From the NCBI GenBank assembly GCA_005884115.1, contig VAXW01000002.1, positions 248,001-312,000 on the forward strand: a stretch of 64,000 nucleotides of DNA, in the 5' to 3' direction. Below the pieces are notes generated by a model, which made no database searches, had not been told where the DNA came from, and saw only the letters and a program-made list of their open reading frames with translations. Shown here piece after piece: positions 9,270 through 17,055 of the stretch. The translations under genes and the position numbers were made by a program. Every line of letters begins with the position of its first letter. Position 1 is the first letter of the stretch. Origin of the DNA: Actinomycetota bacterium (GTDB taxonomy: Bacteria; Actinomycetota; Thermoleophilia; Solirubrobacterales; Solirubrobacteraceae).

Positions 9270-9401
9270 CTTGCGCGAAGGAGAAGGCCCTGACCAGGCA
9301 CGGGTGAGCGCGTTATAGGGGTCAGGACGTCGCGCCGGCTGGCGAGGCTGCGCGACGACCCGCCCGAGACGGGCGAAATGCTCCCCATCGAAAGGACCCC
9401 C

Positions 9402-10067
9402 GTGCGCAAACGACTGACCGGACGCGCCCAACGGCCCGCCGTCGCGGGCGTAATTGCATGCGCAATCATCGCCTCGTACGCGGCCGTGGCCGGTGCTGGC
9501 GGTACGCACAATACGAGCGCGAACTCCCAGTACCACGGGCAGGCCAAGGTGACGATCTGCCATCACACAGGTTCGGCGACGAACCCGGATGTGACGATCA
9601 CCGTCGGGGCGCCTGCCGTCCGGGCGCACTTGGGTCACGGCGACACGCTCGGCGCATGCGAACTGCCGTCGAGCTCGCCAGCCGCGGCGACGACTACGGC
9701 AGGGTCAAGGCACACATTGAGGGCGCATCACAAGCGCTCTGCTCACGCCCCGTTGCTCCGACGCACGGCGCACACCACTTCACCGACGCATTCAAAGCCC
9801 GCACATGGCGGACCCGGGCACGGGCACGCCAAGCGCGGGATTGCGGGCGCGGGCGCAGGAGCGTCTGGCGGTTTTGGCTCTCAGACCAAGCAGATAGGCT
9901 CGCTGGTGTCCGGGGCCGCGCACTCCAAACGGGGACACCGCGGCGGCACGACTCAAGCCAGCGGCTCGCCAAACGGAAGCGGGCCGGGCTCCGGCGCACC
10001 GGGCAACTCAGGCACGGCGCCCGGTCACAGCGGTAAACGAGGCCAAGGCGTCGGCCACGGCACGTAG
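9402..10067 (+). CDS. Secreted Cys/His-motif protein with Gly/Ser/His-rich tail
   Basis: A 221-residue protein from GTG 9402, preferred because GAAAGGA lies just upstream; ATG 9378 is in frame. A signal peptide (V-I-A-C-A-I-I-A-S-Y-A-A-V-A-G-A) is followed by a compact module K-V-T-I-C-H-H-T-G-S-A-T-N-P-x-V-T-I-T-V then A-H-L-G-H-G-D-T-L-G-A-C. The two Cys and several His could form a disulfide or a metal site. The last ~120 residues are low complexity (Gly, Ser, His, Lys, Thr), probably an unstructured cell-wall-associated tail. Similar short CHxTG modules occur in exported actinobacterial proteins, but no function is known to me. The gene is followed by a strong hairpin. Confidence 0.65.
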   Translation: MRKRLTGRAQRPAVAGVIACAIIASYAAVAGAGGTHNTSANSQYHGQAKVTICHHTGSATNPDVTITVGAPAVRAHLGHGDTLGACELPSSSPAAATTTAGSRHTLRAHHKRSAHAPLLRRTAHTTSPTHSKPAHGGPGHGHAKRGIAGAGAGASGGFGSQTKQIGSLVSGAAHSKRGHRGGTTQASGSPNGSGPGSGAPGNSGTAPGHSGKRGQGVGHGT

Positions 10068-10103
10068 CGCGACACGCTCGAGGTAGCGCGACAGGCGCAG
10101 CTG

Positions 10104-10135
10104 CGGTGGGGAGCCCCACGCCGGGCTCTCCACCG
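10104..10135 (+). terminator. Strong hairpin, probable terminator of the secreted-protein gene
   Basis: A 13-bp stem with one G·U pair (arms 10104-10116 and 10123-10135, 6-nt loop) lies 36 bp after the stop of the preceding gene. No U-run follows, so it would be a GC-rich U-less terminator. Confidence 0.5.
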
Positions 10136-10254
10136 TACGCGTCGTCCGATATCGGAACGAAAACCCCGCATTCGGGTGATTTTGATGTCGGGGTGATTGG
10201 TTCAAGTTGGCCCCCTACCGGAGCGGGGCCCTCGCGCTACCGTACCGATGACAG

Positions 10255-10698
10255 ATGACGCGCTTGGTGGGCATCAATCACGTGGCCCTCGAGGTCGGGG
10301 ACCTGGAGGAGGCGCTCGTCTGGTATGGGCGCGTGTTCGAGTTCGAGCTGCGCGGCCGGGCTGGAGACCGCATGGCATTCATCGACATCGGCGATCAGTT
10401 CATCGCGCTTGCCTCAGGCCGCACGCAGTCACCCGACGGGGCAAGGCACTTCGGGCTGGTGGTCGATGACAGGGAGGCCGTGCGCGAGCGCCTGCGCAAG
10501 GACGGGATTCCCGTGCAGTCGTCCGGATCGCTCGACTTCACGGACCCGTGGGGCAACCACGTCCAGGTCGTCGACTACCGCGACATCCAGTTCACCAAGG
10601 CGCCGGAGATCCTGCGTGCGATGAAGCTGGACGGGCTGAGCAAGAGCGAACAGGCACTCGAGGAGCTGAGCCAGAAGGGAATGGCCACGGAGTCGTAG
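10255..10698 (+). CDS. VOC (glyoxalase/bleomycin-resistance fold) family protein
   Basis: A 147-residue single-domain protein. It shows the paired beta-alpha-beta-beta-beta modules of the vicinal-oxygen-chelate fold: N-H-V-A-L-E-V-G-D-L-E-E-A-L-x-W-Y at the start, F-I-D-I-G-D-Q-F-I-A-L, then H-F-G-L-V-V-D-D and a late D-P-W-G-N-H-V-Q-V-V-D-Y. Conserved His and acidic positions (His near residue 8, His in the second module, Asp/Glu late) could bind a divalent metal. Substrate unknown. It lies alone between a terminator-like hairpin and the tRNA remnant. Confidence 0.85.
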   Translation: MTRLVGINHVALEVGDLEEALVWYGRVFEFELRGRAGDRMAFIDIGDQFIALASGRTQSPDGARHFGLVVDDREAVRERLRKDGIPVQSSGSLDFTDPWGNHVQVVDYRDIQFTKAPEILRAMKLDGLSKSEQALEELSQKGMATES

Positions 10699-11025
10699 GG
10701 GACCGAAACCGCGCGCCTGTCACAGGCTTCTTCTTCGACGTCGACCCCTGGCGCACCAGCCGACCAGGCGTCGGGACAATCAGAATCGGGGCGCCCGCAT
10801 CTGAACCGCGGACCTCAGCGCTCGTCGCGAGGCTCGCGGAGCCAAAGTGACTCGTGACCCTCCTCTCGCGTGGATGCCGACGAAGGCCCGCTCATCGCGC
10901 GTGACTCTACGCCTGCGGCCGCCTCCGGACGTTCGTCGGTGATTCCATGTCGAGAAACGCCCAGCGGCTCCGCTCACCAGGTGAAGGGCCACGACAGGCG
11001 AGGCCCGCGACGCCAGGAGACGACT
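10699..11025. other. 327-bp intergenic region holding a tRNA 3'-end remnant
   Basis: No convincing coding sequence. Its main content is the tRNA-Pro-like fragment at 10784-10820. The sequence just upstream of 11026 carries CAGGAGA, a ribosome binding site for the YCII gene. Confidence 0.6.
10784..10820 (-). other. Degraded 3' end of a tRNA-Pro gene (candidate attachment-site remnant)
   Basis: 33 of 37 positions match the 3' portion (T arm, acceptor strand, discriminator and two flanking bases) of the intact tRNA-Pro at 21087-21160, in the same orientation. The first 14 bases of the match are identical. The remaining 5' half of a tRNA is not recognisable and the T stem no longer pairs, so it is not functional. 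The intact tRNA's 3' end points toward this fragment, as expected when an element integrates into a tRNA gene and displaces the original 3' end. Confidence 0.65.
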
Positions 11026-11436
11026 ATGCCCAAGTACCTGCTCCTCAAGCACTACCGCGGCGGCCCGGAGCCGCACCATCCCTTTCCCCCCATGGACCAG
11101 TGGGCGCCCGAGGACGTGGAGGCGCACATGGCCTTCCTGCGGCACGTCCGCGAGCTGCTCCGGGAGAACGGCGAGTACGTCGACGCGCACGCGCTCACGC
11201 CGGAGCGCAGCTGGGTGCGCTACGGCGGCCCGGACGCCGCGCCGGTCACCACCGACGGCCCGCTGCCCGAGACCAGCGATCTGGTGGCGGGCTGGTACAT
11301 GATCGACGTCGACTCGTACGAGCGCGCGCTGGAGGTGGCGGCCTACGTCTCCTCCGAGCCCGGCCCGGGCGGCGAGCCGCTGTACGAGTGGATCGACGTC
11401 CGGGAGGTCATGTCGGGGGCGGCCTCGGACGACTGA
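11026..11436 (+). CDS. YCII-related (DGPF family) protein
   Basis: A 136-residue protein starting M-P-K-Y-L-L-L, with CAGGAGA upstream. The family hallmark T-D-G-P-L-P-E-T (DGPF-type motif) is present near residue 84, followed by a G-W-Y-M-I-D-V-D strand and a long helix. YCII/DGPF proteins have a ferredoxin-like fold with a conserved His/Asp pair of uncertain catalytic role. They are commonly encoded beside ECF42 sigma factors, exactly as here: the sigma gene follows after 6 bp. The two are probably co-transcribed and functionally linked. Confidence 0.88.
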   Translation: MPKYLLLKHYRGGPEPHHPFPPMDQWAPEDVEAHMAFLRHVRELLRENGEYVDAHALTPERSWVRYGGPDAAPVTTDGPLPETSDLVAGWYMIDVDSYERALEVAAYVSSEPGPGGEPLYEWIDVREVMSGAASDD

Positions 11437-11442
11437 GCCGGC

Positions 11443-12651
11443 GTGCTCGACGATGGGACGCGAGGACTGGACGAGGGCGCGCTGCGCGCCCTCGTCCCGC
11501 GCGTCCTCGCCGCCCTCATCCGGCGGGGCGAGGACTTCGACGCCGCCGAGGACGCCCTGCAGCAGGCGCTGCTGGAGGCCCTGCGGGTGTGGCCCGAGCA
11601 CCCGCCGCGCGATCCGCACGCGTGGCTGACCACCGTGGCGACGCGGCGGCTCGTCGACGCCCGCCGTAGCGAGGCCGCCCGTCAGCGCCGCGAGGAGGCG
11701 ACGTACGCGGAGCCGCGGCCCGCCGCCACCGAGGCGGGCGACGACACCTTGTTCCTGCTCTTCTGTTGCTGCCATCCCGACCTCGCGCCCGCGTCCCAGG
11801 TGGCGCTGACCCTGCGCGCCGTCGGCGGCCTCACCACCCGGGAGATTGCCGACGCCTTCTACGTGCCCGAGGCGACGATGGCGCAGCGGATCAGCCGGGC
11901 CAAGGGCACCCTGCGGGGCCGCCGCTTGGACCAGCCCGGCGACGTCGCCGTCGTGCTGCGCGTGCTCTATCTCGTGTACACGGCCGGCCACGCGGGGCGG
12001 GTGGACCTGGCCGCCGAGGCGATCCGGCTCGCCCGCCAGCTCACCCTGGCCACCGAGGAGCCCGAGGCGCGCGGGCTGCTCGCGCTGATGCTCCTCAACC
12101 ACGCCCGCCTGCCGGCACGACTCGACGCCGGGGGCCGCATCGTCCCGCTGGACCGGCAGGACCGCGGCCTGTGGGACACGCGCGAGATCGCCGAGGGCGT
12201 GCACGTTCTGCAGTCGACGCTGGCCACGCAGACGGACGACCGTCCCCCCGGCCGCTACCAGATCGAGGCGGCCATCGCCGCCCTGCACGACGACGCGACG
12301 AGCGCCGAGGAGACCGACTGGCCCCAGATCCTCGCCTGGTACGACGACCTGGTCGCCCTCAGCGACGACCCGGTGCGCCAGGAGCCGGCCGCGGTGCTCG
12401 GGCGCGCGGTCGCCGTCGGCCACGTGCACGGTGCCGCCGCTGGGCTGCGCGAGACCGACCGGCTGCGCGAGGTGCTCGGCGACCGCCATCGGTGGCATGC
12501 GGTCCGCGGCCACCTCCACGAGCTCGCCGGCGACGTGCCCGCCGCCGGCGCAGCGTACGCGGAGGCCGCCCGCCGCGCCACAGACGTCGCTGAGCGCGAC
12601 CACCTGGTGCGTCAGGCGGCCCGCGCGCGGGCTAGCGCCGCCGCGCGATGA
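11443..12651 (+). CDS. ECF42-type RNA polymerase sigma factor with C-terminal helical extension
   Basis: A 402-residue protein, about twice the length of a classic ECF sigma factor. Region 2 occupies about residues 15-85 (D-A-A-E-D-A-L-Q-Q-A, W-L-T-T-V-A-T-R-R-L-V-D). Region 4 is at about 115-165 (L-T-T-R-E-I-A-D-A-F, A-Q-R-I-S-R-A-K). A ~230-residue alpha-helical, TPR-like domain follows, containing A-L-M-L-L-N-H-A-R and R-Y-Q-I-E-A-A-I-A-A-x-H. This layout and the upstream DGPF gene define the ECF42 group, in which the C-terminal domain is thought to replace an anti-sigma factor. No anti-sigma gene is adjacent. The start is GTG. The pair appears even more GC-rich than its neighbours. Confidence 0.92.
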   Translation: MLDDGTRGLDEGALRALVPRVLAALIRRGEDFDAAEDALQQALLEALRVWPEHPPRDPHAWLTTVATRRLVDARRSEAARQRREEATYAEPRPAATEAGDDTLFLLFCCCHPDLAPASQVALTLRAVGGLTTREIADAFYVPEATMAQRISRAKGTLRGRRLDQPGDVAVVLRVLYLVYTAGHAGRVDLAAEAIRLARQLTLATEEPEARGLLALMLLNHARLPARLDAGGRIVPLDRQDRGLWDTREIAEGVHVLQSTLATQTDDRPPGRYQIEAAIAALHDDATSAEETDWPQILAWYDDLVALSDDPVRQEPAAVLGRAVAVGHVHGAAAGLRETDRLREVLGDRHRWHAVRGHLHELAGDVPAAGAAYAEAARRATDVAERDHLVRQAARARASAAAR

Positions 12652-12697
12652 ACCGCGCCCCGAGCTGCCCGAGTGGCTCACCCGGGTCGGGGTTCGG

Positions 12698-13966
12698 TCA
12701 GTGCACGCGGATTCGGATGGTTCGGCTGAAGCCTCTCGCGTGGTGGCGGTCGGGCGGGAGCGTCGCGCGATAGCGACCGCCGCGATGTACCCGTATGCGA
12801 AGGCCGTACACCGACGAGTTTGTGCTCGTCCTGTGCAGAACCGGCCGCGCGATGGTGTGCCAGCGCCGGTCGGATCCAACTCGCTGGATTCGAACCCGCG
12901 CGCCATTGTGGCGCGGCGCGACGCGGCCGCGGAAGCGAATCAGTTGCCCGCGCCGAGGATGGGTCCTGCTCACGAAGAAGCTGACACGGAAACGCACCAG
13001 AACGAGCACGGGTGCACTGCTCACGCCATTGGCGAAGACCCGGAAATAGGAGTTCGACGAAGGCGCAAGCCCCGCAAAGGAATAGGTGCGATTCGGACCG
13101 GCCGTCGTTGTTGCGAGGTTCACGAAGGGTCCTGTGGCGGTTGCCGAGCGTTGCAATGTGACGGATGCGTGGGCTGCGCGGGGACCGAGCACCGAGCCCC
13201 GCACCGTTGTCGGCTGGCCATATACGATCGGATTCGGCGATGCGGCGATCGTCACCGCCGTGGAGGGTTTGGCGGTCTTGAACGTGTGATCTGCGCCGGT
13301 GCTCGTTCCGGAGGCGTTGGTCGCGACCAGGCGGTAGTGGTAGGTGATGTTCGGCGTCAGCGATCCAGCTTTGGCCGCGACGTTGACGTTCATCGTGCCG
13401 CTGCCCGCGTTTGCGGCTGGGGACGGCGTCGTGCTGCCGTACGCAGTGCTCGTCCCGTACTGAAAGTAATACGTGGCTGCTTGACCCTCCGGGTTGACCG
13501 TTCCGGTCAGCGTCGCGGACGTCGCCGTGACCGCTTTCACCCCACCCGTGGATACTGCAGGCGCCCTGGGGATGGGGGGAGCAGCGTTTGTCTTGAACGT
13601 GTGATCTGCGCCGGTGCTCGTTCCGGAGGCGTTGGTCGCGACCAGGCGGTAGTGGTAGGTGATGTTCGGCGTCAGCGATCCAGCTGCGGCCGAGACGTTG
13701 ACGTGCATCGTGCCGCTGCCCGCGTTTGCGGCTGGAGACGGCGTCGTGCTGCCGTACGCAGTGCCCGTCCCGTACTGAAAGTAATACGTGGTCGCTTCAC
13801 CCTCCGGGTTGACGGTCCCGGTCAGCGTCGCGGAGGTCGCCGTGACCGCCGTCACGCCACCAGTGGACACCACGGGAGCAAGACCGGCGGCGGCAGCGGG
13901 CGCGACAACGAGCGCACCGGCGCAAAGCCAAAGAAGGATTTGTCTAGGCCTCAGAACGCCGCGCAT
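12698..13966 (-). CDS. Secreted surface protein with two tandem FN3-like repeats and Ig-like C-terminus
   Basis: A 422-residue exported protein; the start ATG at 13966 precedes a signal peptide (I-L-L-W-L-C-A-G-A-L-V-V-A-P-A-A-A-A). Two nearly identical ~95-residue modules follow (about 30-130 and 135-235). Each begins V-S-T-G-G-V and contains T-A-T-S-A-T-L-T-G-T-V-N-P-E-G, Y-Y-F-Q-Y-G-T and I-T-Y-H-Y-R-L-V-A-T-N, typical of actinobacterial FN3-like repeats. The C-terminal ~190 residues contain two Ig-like beta modules (V-Y-G-Q-P-T-T-V-R-G-S-V, R-G-Q-L-I-R-F-R-G-R-V) and are strongly basic at the very end. There is no sortase motif or transmembrane anchor. It is likely a wall-bound or released structural/adhesive protein. 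Confidence 0.85.
   Translation of the reverse strand: MRGVLRPRQILLWLCAGALVVAPAAAAGLAPVVSTGGVTAVTATSATLTGTVNPEGEATTYYFQYGTGTAYGSTTPSPAANAGSGTMHVNVSAAAGSLTPNITYHYRLVATNASGTSTGADHTFKTNAAPPIPRAPAVSTGGVKAVTATSATLTGTVNPEGQAATYYFQYGTSTAYGSTTPSPAANAGSGTMNVNVAAKAGSLTPNITYHYRLVATNASGTSTGADHTFKTAKPSTAVTIAASPNPIVYGQPTTVRGSVLGPRAAHASVTLQRSATATGPFVNLATTTAGPNRTYSFAGLAPSSNSYFRVFANGVSSAPVLVLVRFRVSFFVSRTHPRRGQLIRFRGRVAPRHNGARVRIQRVGSDRRWHTIARPVLHRTSTNSSVYGLRIRVHRGGRYRATLPPDRHHARGFSRTIRIRVH
13275..13872 (-). repeat. Two near-identical ~283-bp direct repeats, period 315 bp
   Basis: Copies at about 13275-13557 and 13590-13872 encode the two FN3-like modules. Long stretches are identical at the DNA level, including silent positions (for example the run starting GTCTTGAACGTGTGATCTG), so the duplication is recent or kept uniform by gene conversion. 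Confidence 0.9.
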
Positions 13967-14198
13967 ACAGACACCGGTACCCACACAAACCATTTCGAGT
14001 CACGGGCTAGCCTTCTGTTCGACTTATCGGGGCGATCGGTTCAAGTTGGCTTGGATAAAGGGATTTCGGGTGCTTGCAACGGATTTGCAATCGCCAGGCT
14101 GCGCCCGTCCCCGATTCACAGCCGACAAGCCCGCTGTATGCCATGCCCGCGGCTTGGTTTCCCCCGCCGTCGCGAACATGCCAGACGGTCGCACCGGG

Positions 14199-15524
14199 TC
14201 AGGCGACCGAGAAGAGCTCCCACTCGCCCGGGACGCCCTTGAGCTCGTGGACGCCGTGCTCGGAGAATTCGATGCCCGAGCCGACGACCAGGTCCTTGAC
14301 CGTGCGCGAGACGAGCACCTCGCCAGGGCCTGCCAGCCCACAGACGCGGGCAGCGAGGTGCACGCACATGCCGCCGATGTCGTCGCCGATCACCTCGCAC
14401 TCGCCGGTGTGAAGGCCCGCTCGGAGCTCGATGCCTAGTGGTTCCGTTGCCGGGTTCAGCCTCCGGGCGCACTCGATCGCGCGCGCCGGGCCCTCGAACG
14501 TCGCGAGGAAGCCGTCCCCGGTCGCCTTCACTGCGCTGCCGCCCTGGCGCTCGATCTCCGCCCTCGCGAGCTCGTTGTGGCGCTCGAGCAGACTCCGCCA
14601 GCGCCGGTCGCCAAGCTCGGCTGCTCGCGCGGTCGAGCCCACGATGTCGGTGAAGAGCACAGTGAGAAGACGGCGATCCACAGGGCGGACAGGTCCCGCG
14701 CCGGTCAGAAACGACTCGACCTCGTCAATCAACGCGTCGACGTCCCCGGCGAAGGGGAAGTGGTCGGCGCCCTCGAGCTCGACGAGCCTCGCTGCCGGGA
14801 TCCGCTCGGCGATGTAGCGGGCACCCTCGACCGGCCAGGTGATGTCGCCCCTCCGGTGCACTACCAGCGTCGGGACGGAAATCACGGGCAGGATCTCGCG
14901 GATGTCGACTTCGGTGGCGAGGCGGCTGATCGCCTTGGCCATAGTGGGACTTGCTGCTTGGCGCTCATACCGGGCCCACCACCGAACGAGATCGGGGTCC
15001 TCGGCGAAGCTGGGAGCGAACACGTCGAGCCAAAAGCCCTGGCCCCAACCCTCTTCGATCAGCTCGGCTCCAGCCGCAGCCTGCTGCGGCGTGGGCGCCC
15101 AGGGGTAGTCCTCGGCCCACGAGCCCTTCGCGTATGACCCGTACATCACGAGCGCGATGACCCGGTCGACGTAGGTCGCCGCGAACAGCGCGCTCATCGG
15201 CGCTCCCTCGCTTGCCCCAAAGAGGGCCGCCCGCTGGACCCCGACCGCGTCGAGCACCGCGGTCAGATCCTCCATCCGCTCCTCGAGCGTGGGTACCCCC
15301 TCGACCGGGTCCGAGAGCCCCGTGCCCGGCTTGTCAAAGCCGATCACCCGGGCAAAGCGGGTCAAGCGGTGGATCGCACGCTGGATCGGCGGGAACTCGA
15401 GCGACGCCTCCACGTGGGAGACGAACCCTGGGACGAACACGAGATCAAGAGGAGCATCGCCGACGACGGCGTAGGCGACCTTGAGGCCGCGACTCTCGGC
15501 GTAGGCGATCCGGGGTTCGATCAC
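14199..15524 (-). CDS. Alpha/beta hydrolase fused to class III adenylate/guanylate cyclase
   Basis: A 441-residue two-domain protein. Residues 1-275 are an alpha/beta hydrolase: nucleophile elbow G-A-S-E-G with Ser105, an acidic candidate in R-R-G-D (Asp227), and His255 in G-A-D-H-F-P-F. Residues ~285-441 are a class III nucleotide cyclase: L-F-T-D-I-V-G-S-T (metal Asp293), K-A-T-G-D-G-F (Asp337), R-A-G-L-H-T-G-E. At the position of the usual transition-state Asn (V-N-x-A-A-R) the sequence has His389 (V-H-L-A-A-R). The arrangement suggests that ligand binding or turnover by the hydrolase domain controls cyclic-nucleotide synthesis in the cytoplasm. The gene lies 23 bp after an NTF2-like gene on the same strand. 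Confidence 0.9.
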   Translation of the reverse strand: MIEPRIAYAESRGLKVAYAVVGDAPLDLVFVPGFVSHVEASLEFPPIQRAIHRLTRFARVIGFDKPGTGLSDPVEGVPTLEERMEDLTAVLDAVGVQRAALFGASEGAPMSALFAATYVDRVIALVMYGSYAKGSWAEDYPWAPTPQQAAAGAELIEEGWGQGFWLDVFAPSFAEDPDLVRWWARYERQAASPTMAKAISRLATEVDIREILPVISVPTLVVHRRGDITWPVEGARYIAERIPAARLVELEGADHFPFAGDVDALIDEVESFLTGAGPVRPVDRRLLTVLFTDIVGSTARAAELGDRRWRSLLERHNELARAEIERQGGSAVKATGDGFLATFEGPARAIECARRLNPATEPLGIELRAGLHTGECEVIGDDIGGMCVHLAARVCGLAGPGEVLVSRTVKDLVVGSGIEFSEHGVHELKGVPGEWELFSVA

Positions 15525-15547
15525 AGCGGGGCCCGTTCTGGAAAGCC

Positions 15548-15979
15548 TCAGCCGGGGTCGGCTTCGGCGAGCGCAGCGGCGAAGCTCGCGGTGTCACAGA
15601 TCACCTCGAGGGAGGTGGCCTTCCGCTCCGCGAGCGCTCCCTCCCCGCTCCACGTAAAGACGTGGGCGAGTCGGACCGCCACCCGGCGCCCGCTGGTCGG
15701 GAGTACCGCATGCCAGGTGCCGAGCATGACCAGACGGTCACCGTCGCCGATGAACTCCTCGGGCTCGGGATGGGGATCGTCGACCCGGTTGCTAACCGTG
15801 GTCATGAACTCGAGCGCCTCCCACGGGCCCTCGTACGTGCCCCCAGCGGGCAAGGTCGTCGGGAACACGAAGGTCGCATCAGGAGCGAAGCGCTCCATGA
15901 ACTCGGGGTCGTGCTCACGAAAGAGCCGGTAGCCCTCGCGGAGGTACTCGACATCCTCCGGTGTGAGATTTGCTGACAT
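15548..15979 (-). CDS. NTF2/SnoaL-like protein, copy 1
   Basis: A 143-residue protein of the cone-shaped alpha+beta NTF2 fold: a helical start (Y-L-R-E-G-Y-R-L-F-R-E-H-D), R-F-A-P-D-A-T-F-V-F-P, G-P-W-E-A-L-E-F, and a late strand H-V-F-T-W. It is a close paralogue of the next gene; both share D-P-H-P-E-P-E-E-F-I and the same register throughout. SnoaL-like proteins include isomerases, hydrolases and pure binding proteins, so the role is open. It sits between the cyclase fusion and its paralogue on the same strand, with gaps of 14-23 bp, and the three genes probably form an operon. Confidence 0.8.
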   Translation of the reverse strand: MSANLTPEDVEYLREGYRLFREHDPEFMERFAPDATFVFPTTLPAGGTYEGPWEALEFMTTVSNRVDDPHPEPEEFIGDGDRLVMLGTWHAVLPTSGRRVAVRLAHVFTWSGEGALAERKATSLEVICDTASFAAALAEADPG

Positions 15980-15993
15980 CGCCGATGTCGCCT

Positions 15994-16437
15994 TCAGCCC
16001 GCGCGCTGCCCGGTGATCGCGGCGACCACGGCCGCCGTGTCGATTAAGAGCTCGAAGGCAGCGTACCGCTGCTGGCTCAACGCGCCCTCGACGCCGGTAA
16101 GCCGGTACACGTGCGCGAAGCGAATCGCAACCAGCTCGCCCGTCGCCCGAGAACGACCATGAAAATGCCCGAGCACGACCAGGCGGTGACCGTCGCGGAT
16201 GAACTCCTCGGGCTCGGGATGCGGGTCCTCGAAGAGCTCGCCGACGTTGTTGAAGTACTCGAGTGCCTCCCACGGGCTGCCGTAGGTTCCGCCCTTCGGC
16301 AGCGTCTCGGGGAAGACGAGCGTGGCGTCGGGCGTGAAGCGGTCCAGGAACGCCGGATCCCCCTCCTCGAAGAGCCGGTAACCCTCGCGGATGTAGTCGA
16401 TGTCCTCTTCGCTCAGGCTCCCCGGCACAAGACCCAC
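15994..16437 (-). CDS. NTF2/SnoaL-like protein, copy 2
   Basis: A 147-residue protein from GTG 16437. The frame is open further upstream to 16584 but that part has no family similarity, so a late start is preferred; GTG 16428 is another option. It has the same motifs as its downstream paralogue (Y-I-R-E-G-Y-R-L-F-E-E-G-D, D-A-T-L-V-F-P-E-T-L, S-P-W-E-A-L-E-Y, D-P-H-P-E-P-E-E-F). The pair arose by tandem duplication and has since diverged to roughly half identity by eye. It would be the first gene of the three-gene set ending with the hydrolase-cyclase fusion. Confidence 0.78.
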   Translation of the reverse strand: MGLVPGSLSEEDIDYIREGYRLFEEGDPAFLDRFTPDATLVFPETLPKGGTYGSPWEALEYFNNVGELFEDPHPEPEEFIRDGHRLVVLGHFHGRSRATGELVAIRFAHVYRLTGVEGALSQQRYAAFELLIDTAAVVAAITGQRAG

Positions 16438-16687
16438 TCTAGGCCCAGCACCCAAAAGGGCGCAGTGCCCCTCAGGGCTCCGCTCGGTAATCCGGCCATT
16501 TATCGTTCGCCCCCAGACGTCTTGCGTGACGGGGAGCGTCCGAGCGGTTTTGCACCCACGCTCGCTGAGGACGAGCACGGGCACGGAGCGCGTCGATCCC
16601 GAGACCGCTGCGTTGCGCCCAGTAGCAGTCGTCTGGCCGTCCTCGGCCGACGCGCTCGGGCGTCGTCCCGAGCAGGCGTGCGAGGCG

Positions 16688-17047
16688 CTAGGTCCGACGC
16701 TCCTGCTCTTGCCTCGGAGCAGCAGCGCCGGCCGCCAAGCTCGGCGGTGCCTTCCTCTCCCAGGCGTCGGCGAGCAGGTCGGCCAGCCTGTCGGGGTCGA
16801 CTCGGTAAAGGTGTACGTGAATGGCGCCGAGCCGCTTGCCCCACCAGAACTCCGTGCACGTCTCAGGTTCGCGCTGGGCAGCGGTGAGTATTCCGGCCTC
16901 GTCGAGCATCACATTCATATGGTCCTCATCCCACAGGGTTGCGAAGATCTTGCCCGCGACGCGGAAGGAGGGCCGGCCGTGATGGTCCTGCTCGATCGTC
17001 TCAGGCAGCCCGAGTGCGAGCGATCGAGCCTGTTGCTGGGAGACCAC
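16688..17047 (-). CDS. MmcQ/YjbR family protein
   Basis: About 119 residues from GTG 17047. It shows the YjbR (CyaY-like) layout: an N-terminal helix, L-G-L-P-E-T-I-E-Q-D-H-H-G-R-P-S-F-R-V-A-G-K-I-F-A-T-L split as usual over two strands, then L-G-A-I-H-V-H-L and a terminal helix W-E-R-K-A-P. These small proteins are often described as DNA-binding-like, but their function is not settled. Its start lies 8 bp after the stop of the VOC gene, so it is probably translated from the same message. The C-terminal ~15 residues are low complexity. Confidence 0.85.
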   Translation of the reverse strand: MVSQQQARSLALGLPETIEQDHHGRPSFRVAGKIFATLWDEDHMNVMLDEAGILTAAQREPETCTEFWWGKRLGAIHVHLYRVDPDRLADLLADAWERKAPPSLAAGAAAPRQEQERRT

Positions 17048-17055
17048 GGTCGCGC

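Noticed and set aside
12870-12900. tRNA T-loop-like string GGATTCGAACCC
   Set aside because: No acceptor, D or anticodon arms can be formed around it, and it lies in the coding end of the FN3-repeat protein.
10199-14050. 13-bp identical string GGTTCAAGTTGGC at 10199-10211 and 14038-14050, possibly a shared promoter element
   Set aside because: A match of this length between two sites is expected by chance in a 64-kb window, and spacing to the genes differs.
12431-14242. Long plus-strand frame (603 codons) over the ECF42 3' end and the FN3-protein gene
   Set aside because: Antisense and off-frame shadow of two well-supported genes; long stop-free antisense frames are common at this GC content and this one has no domain.
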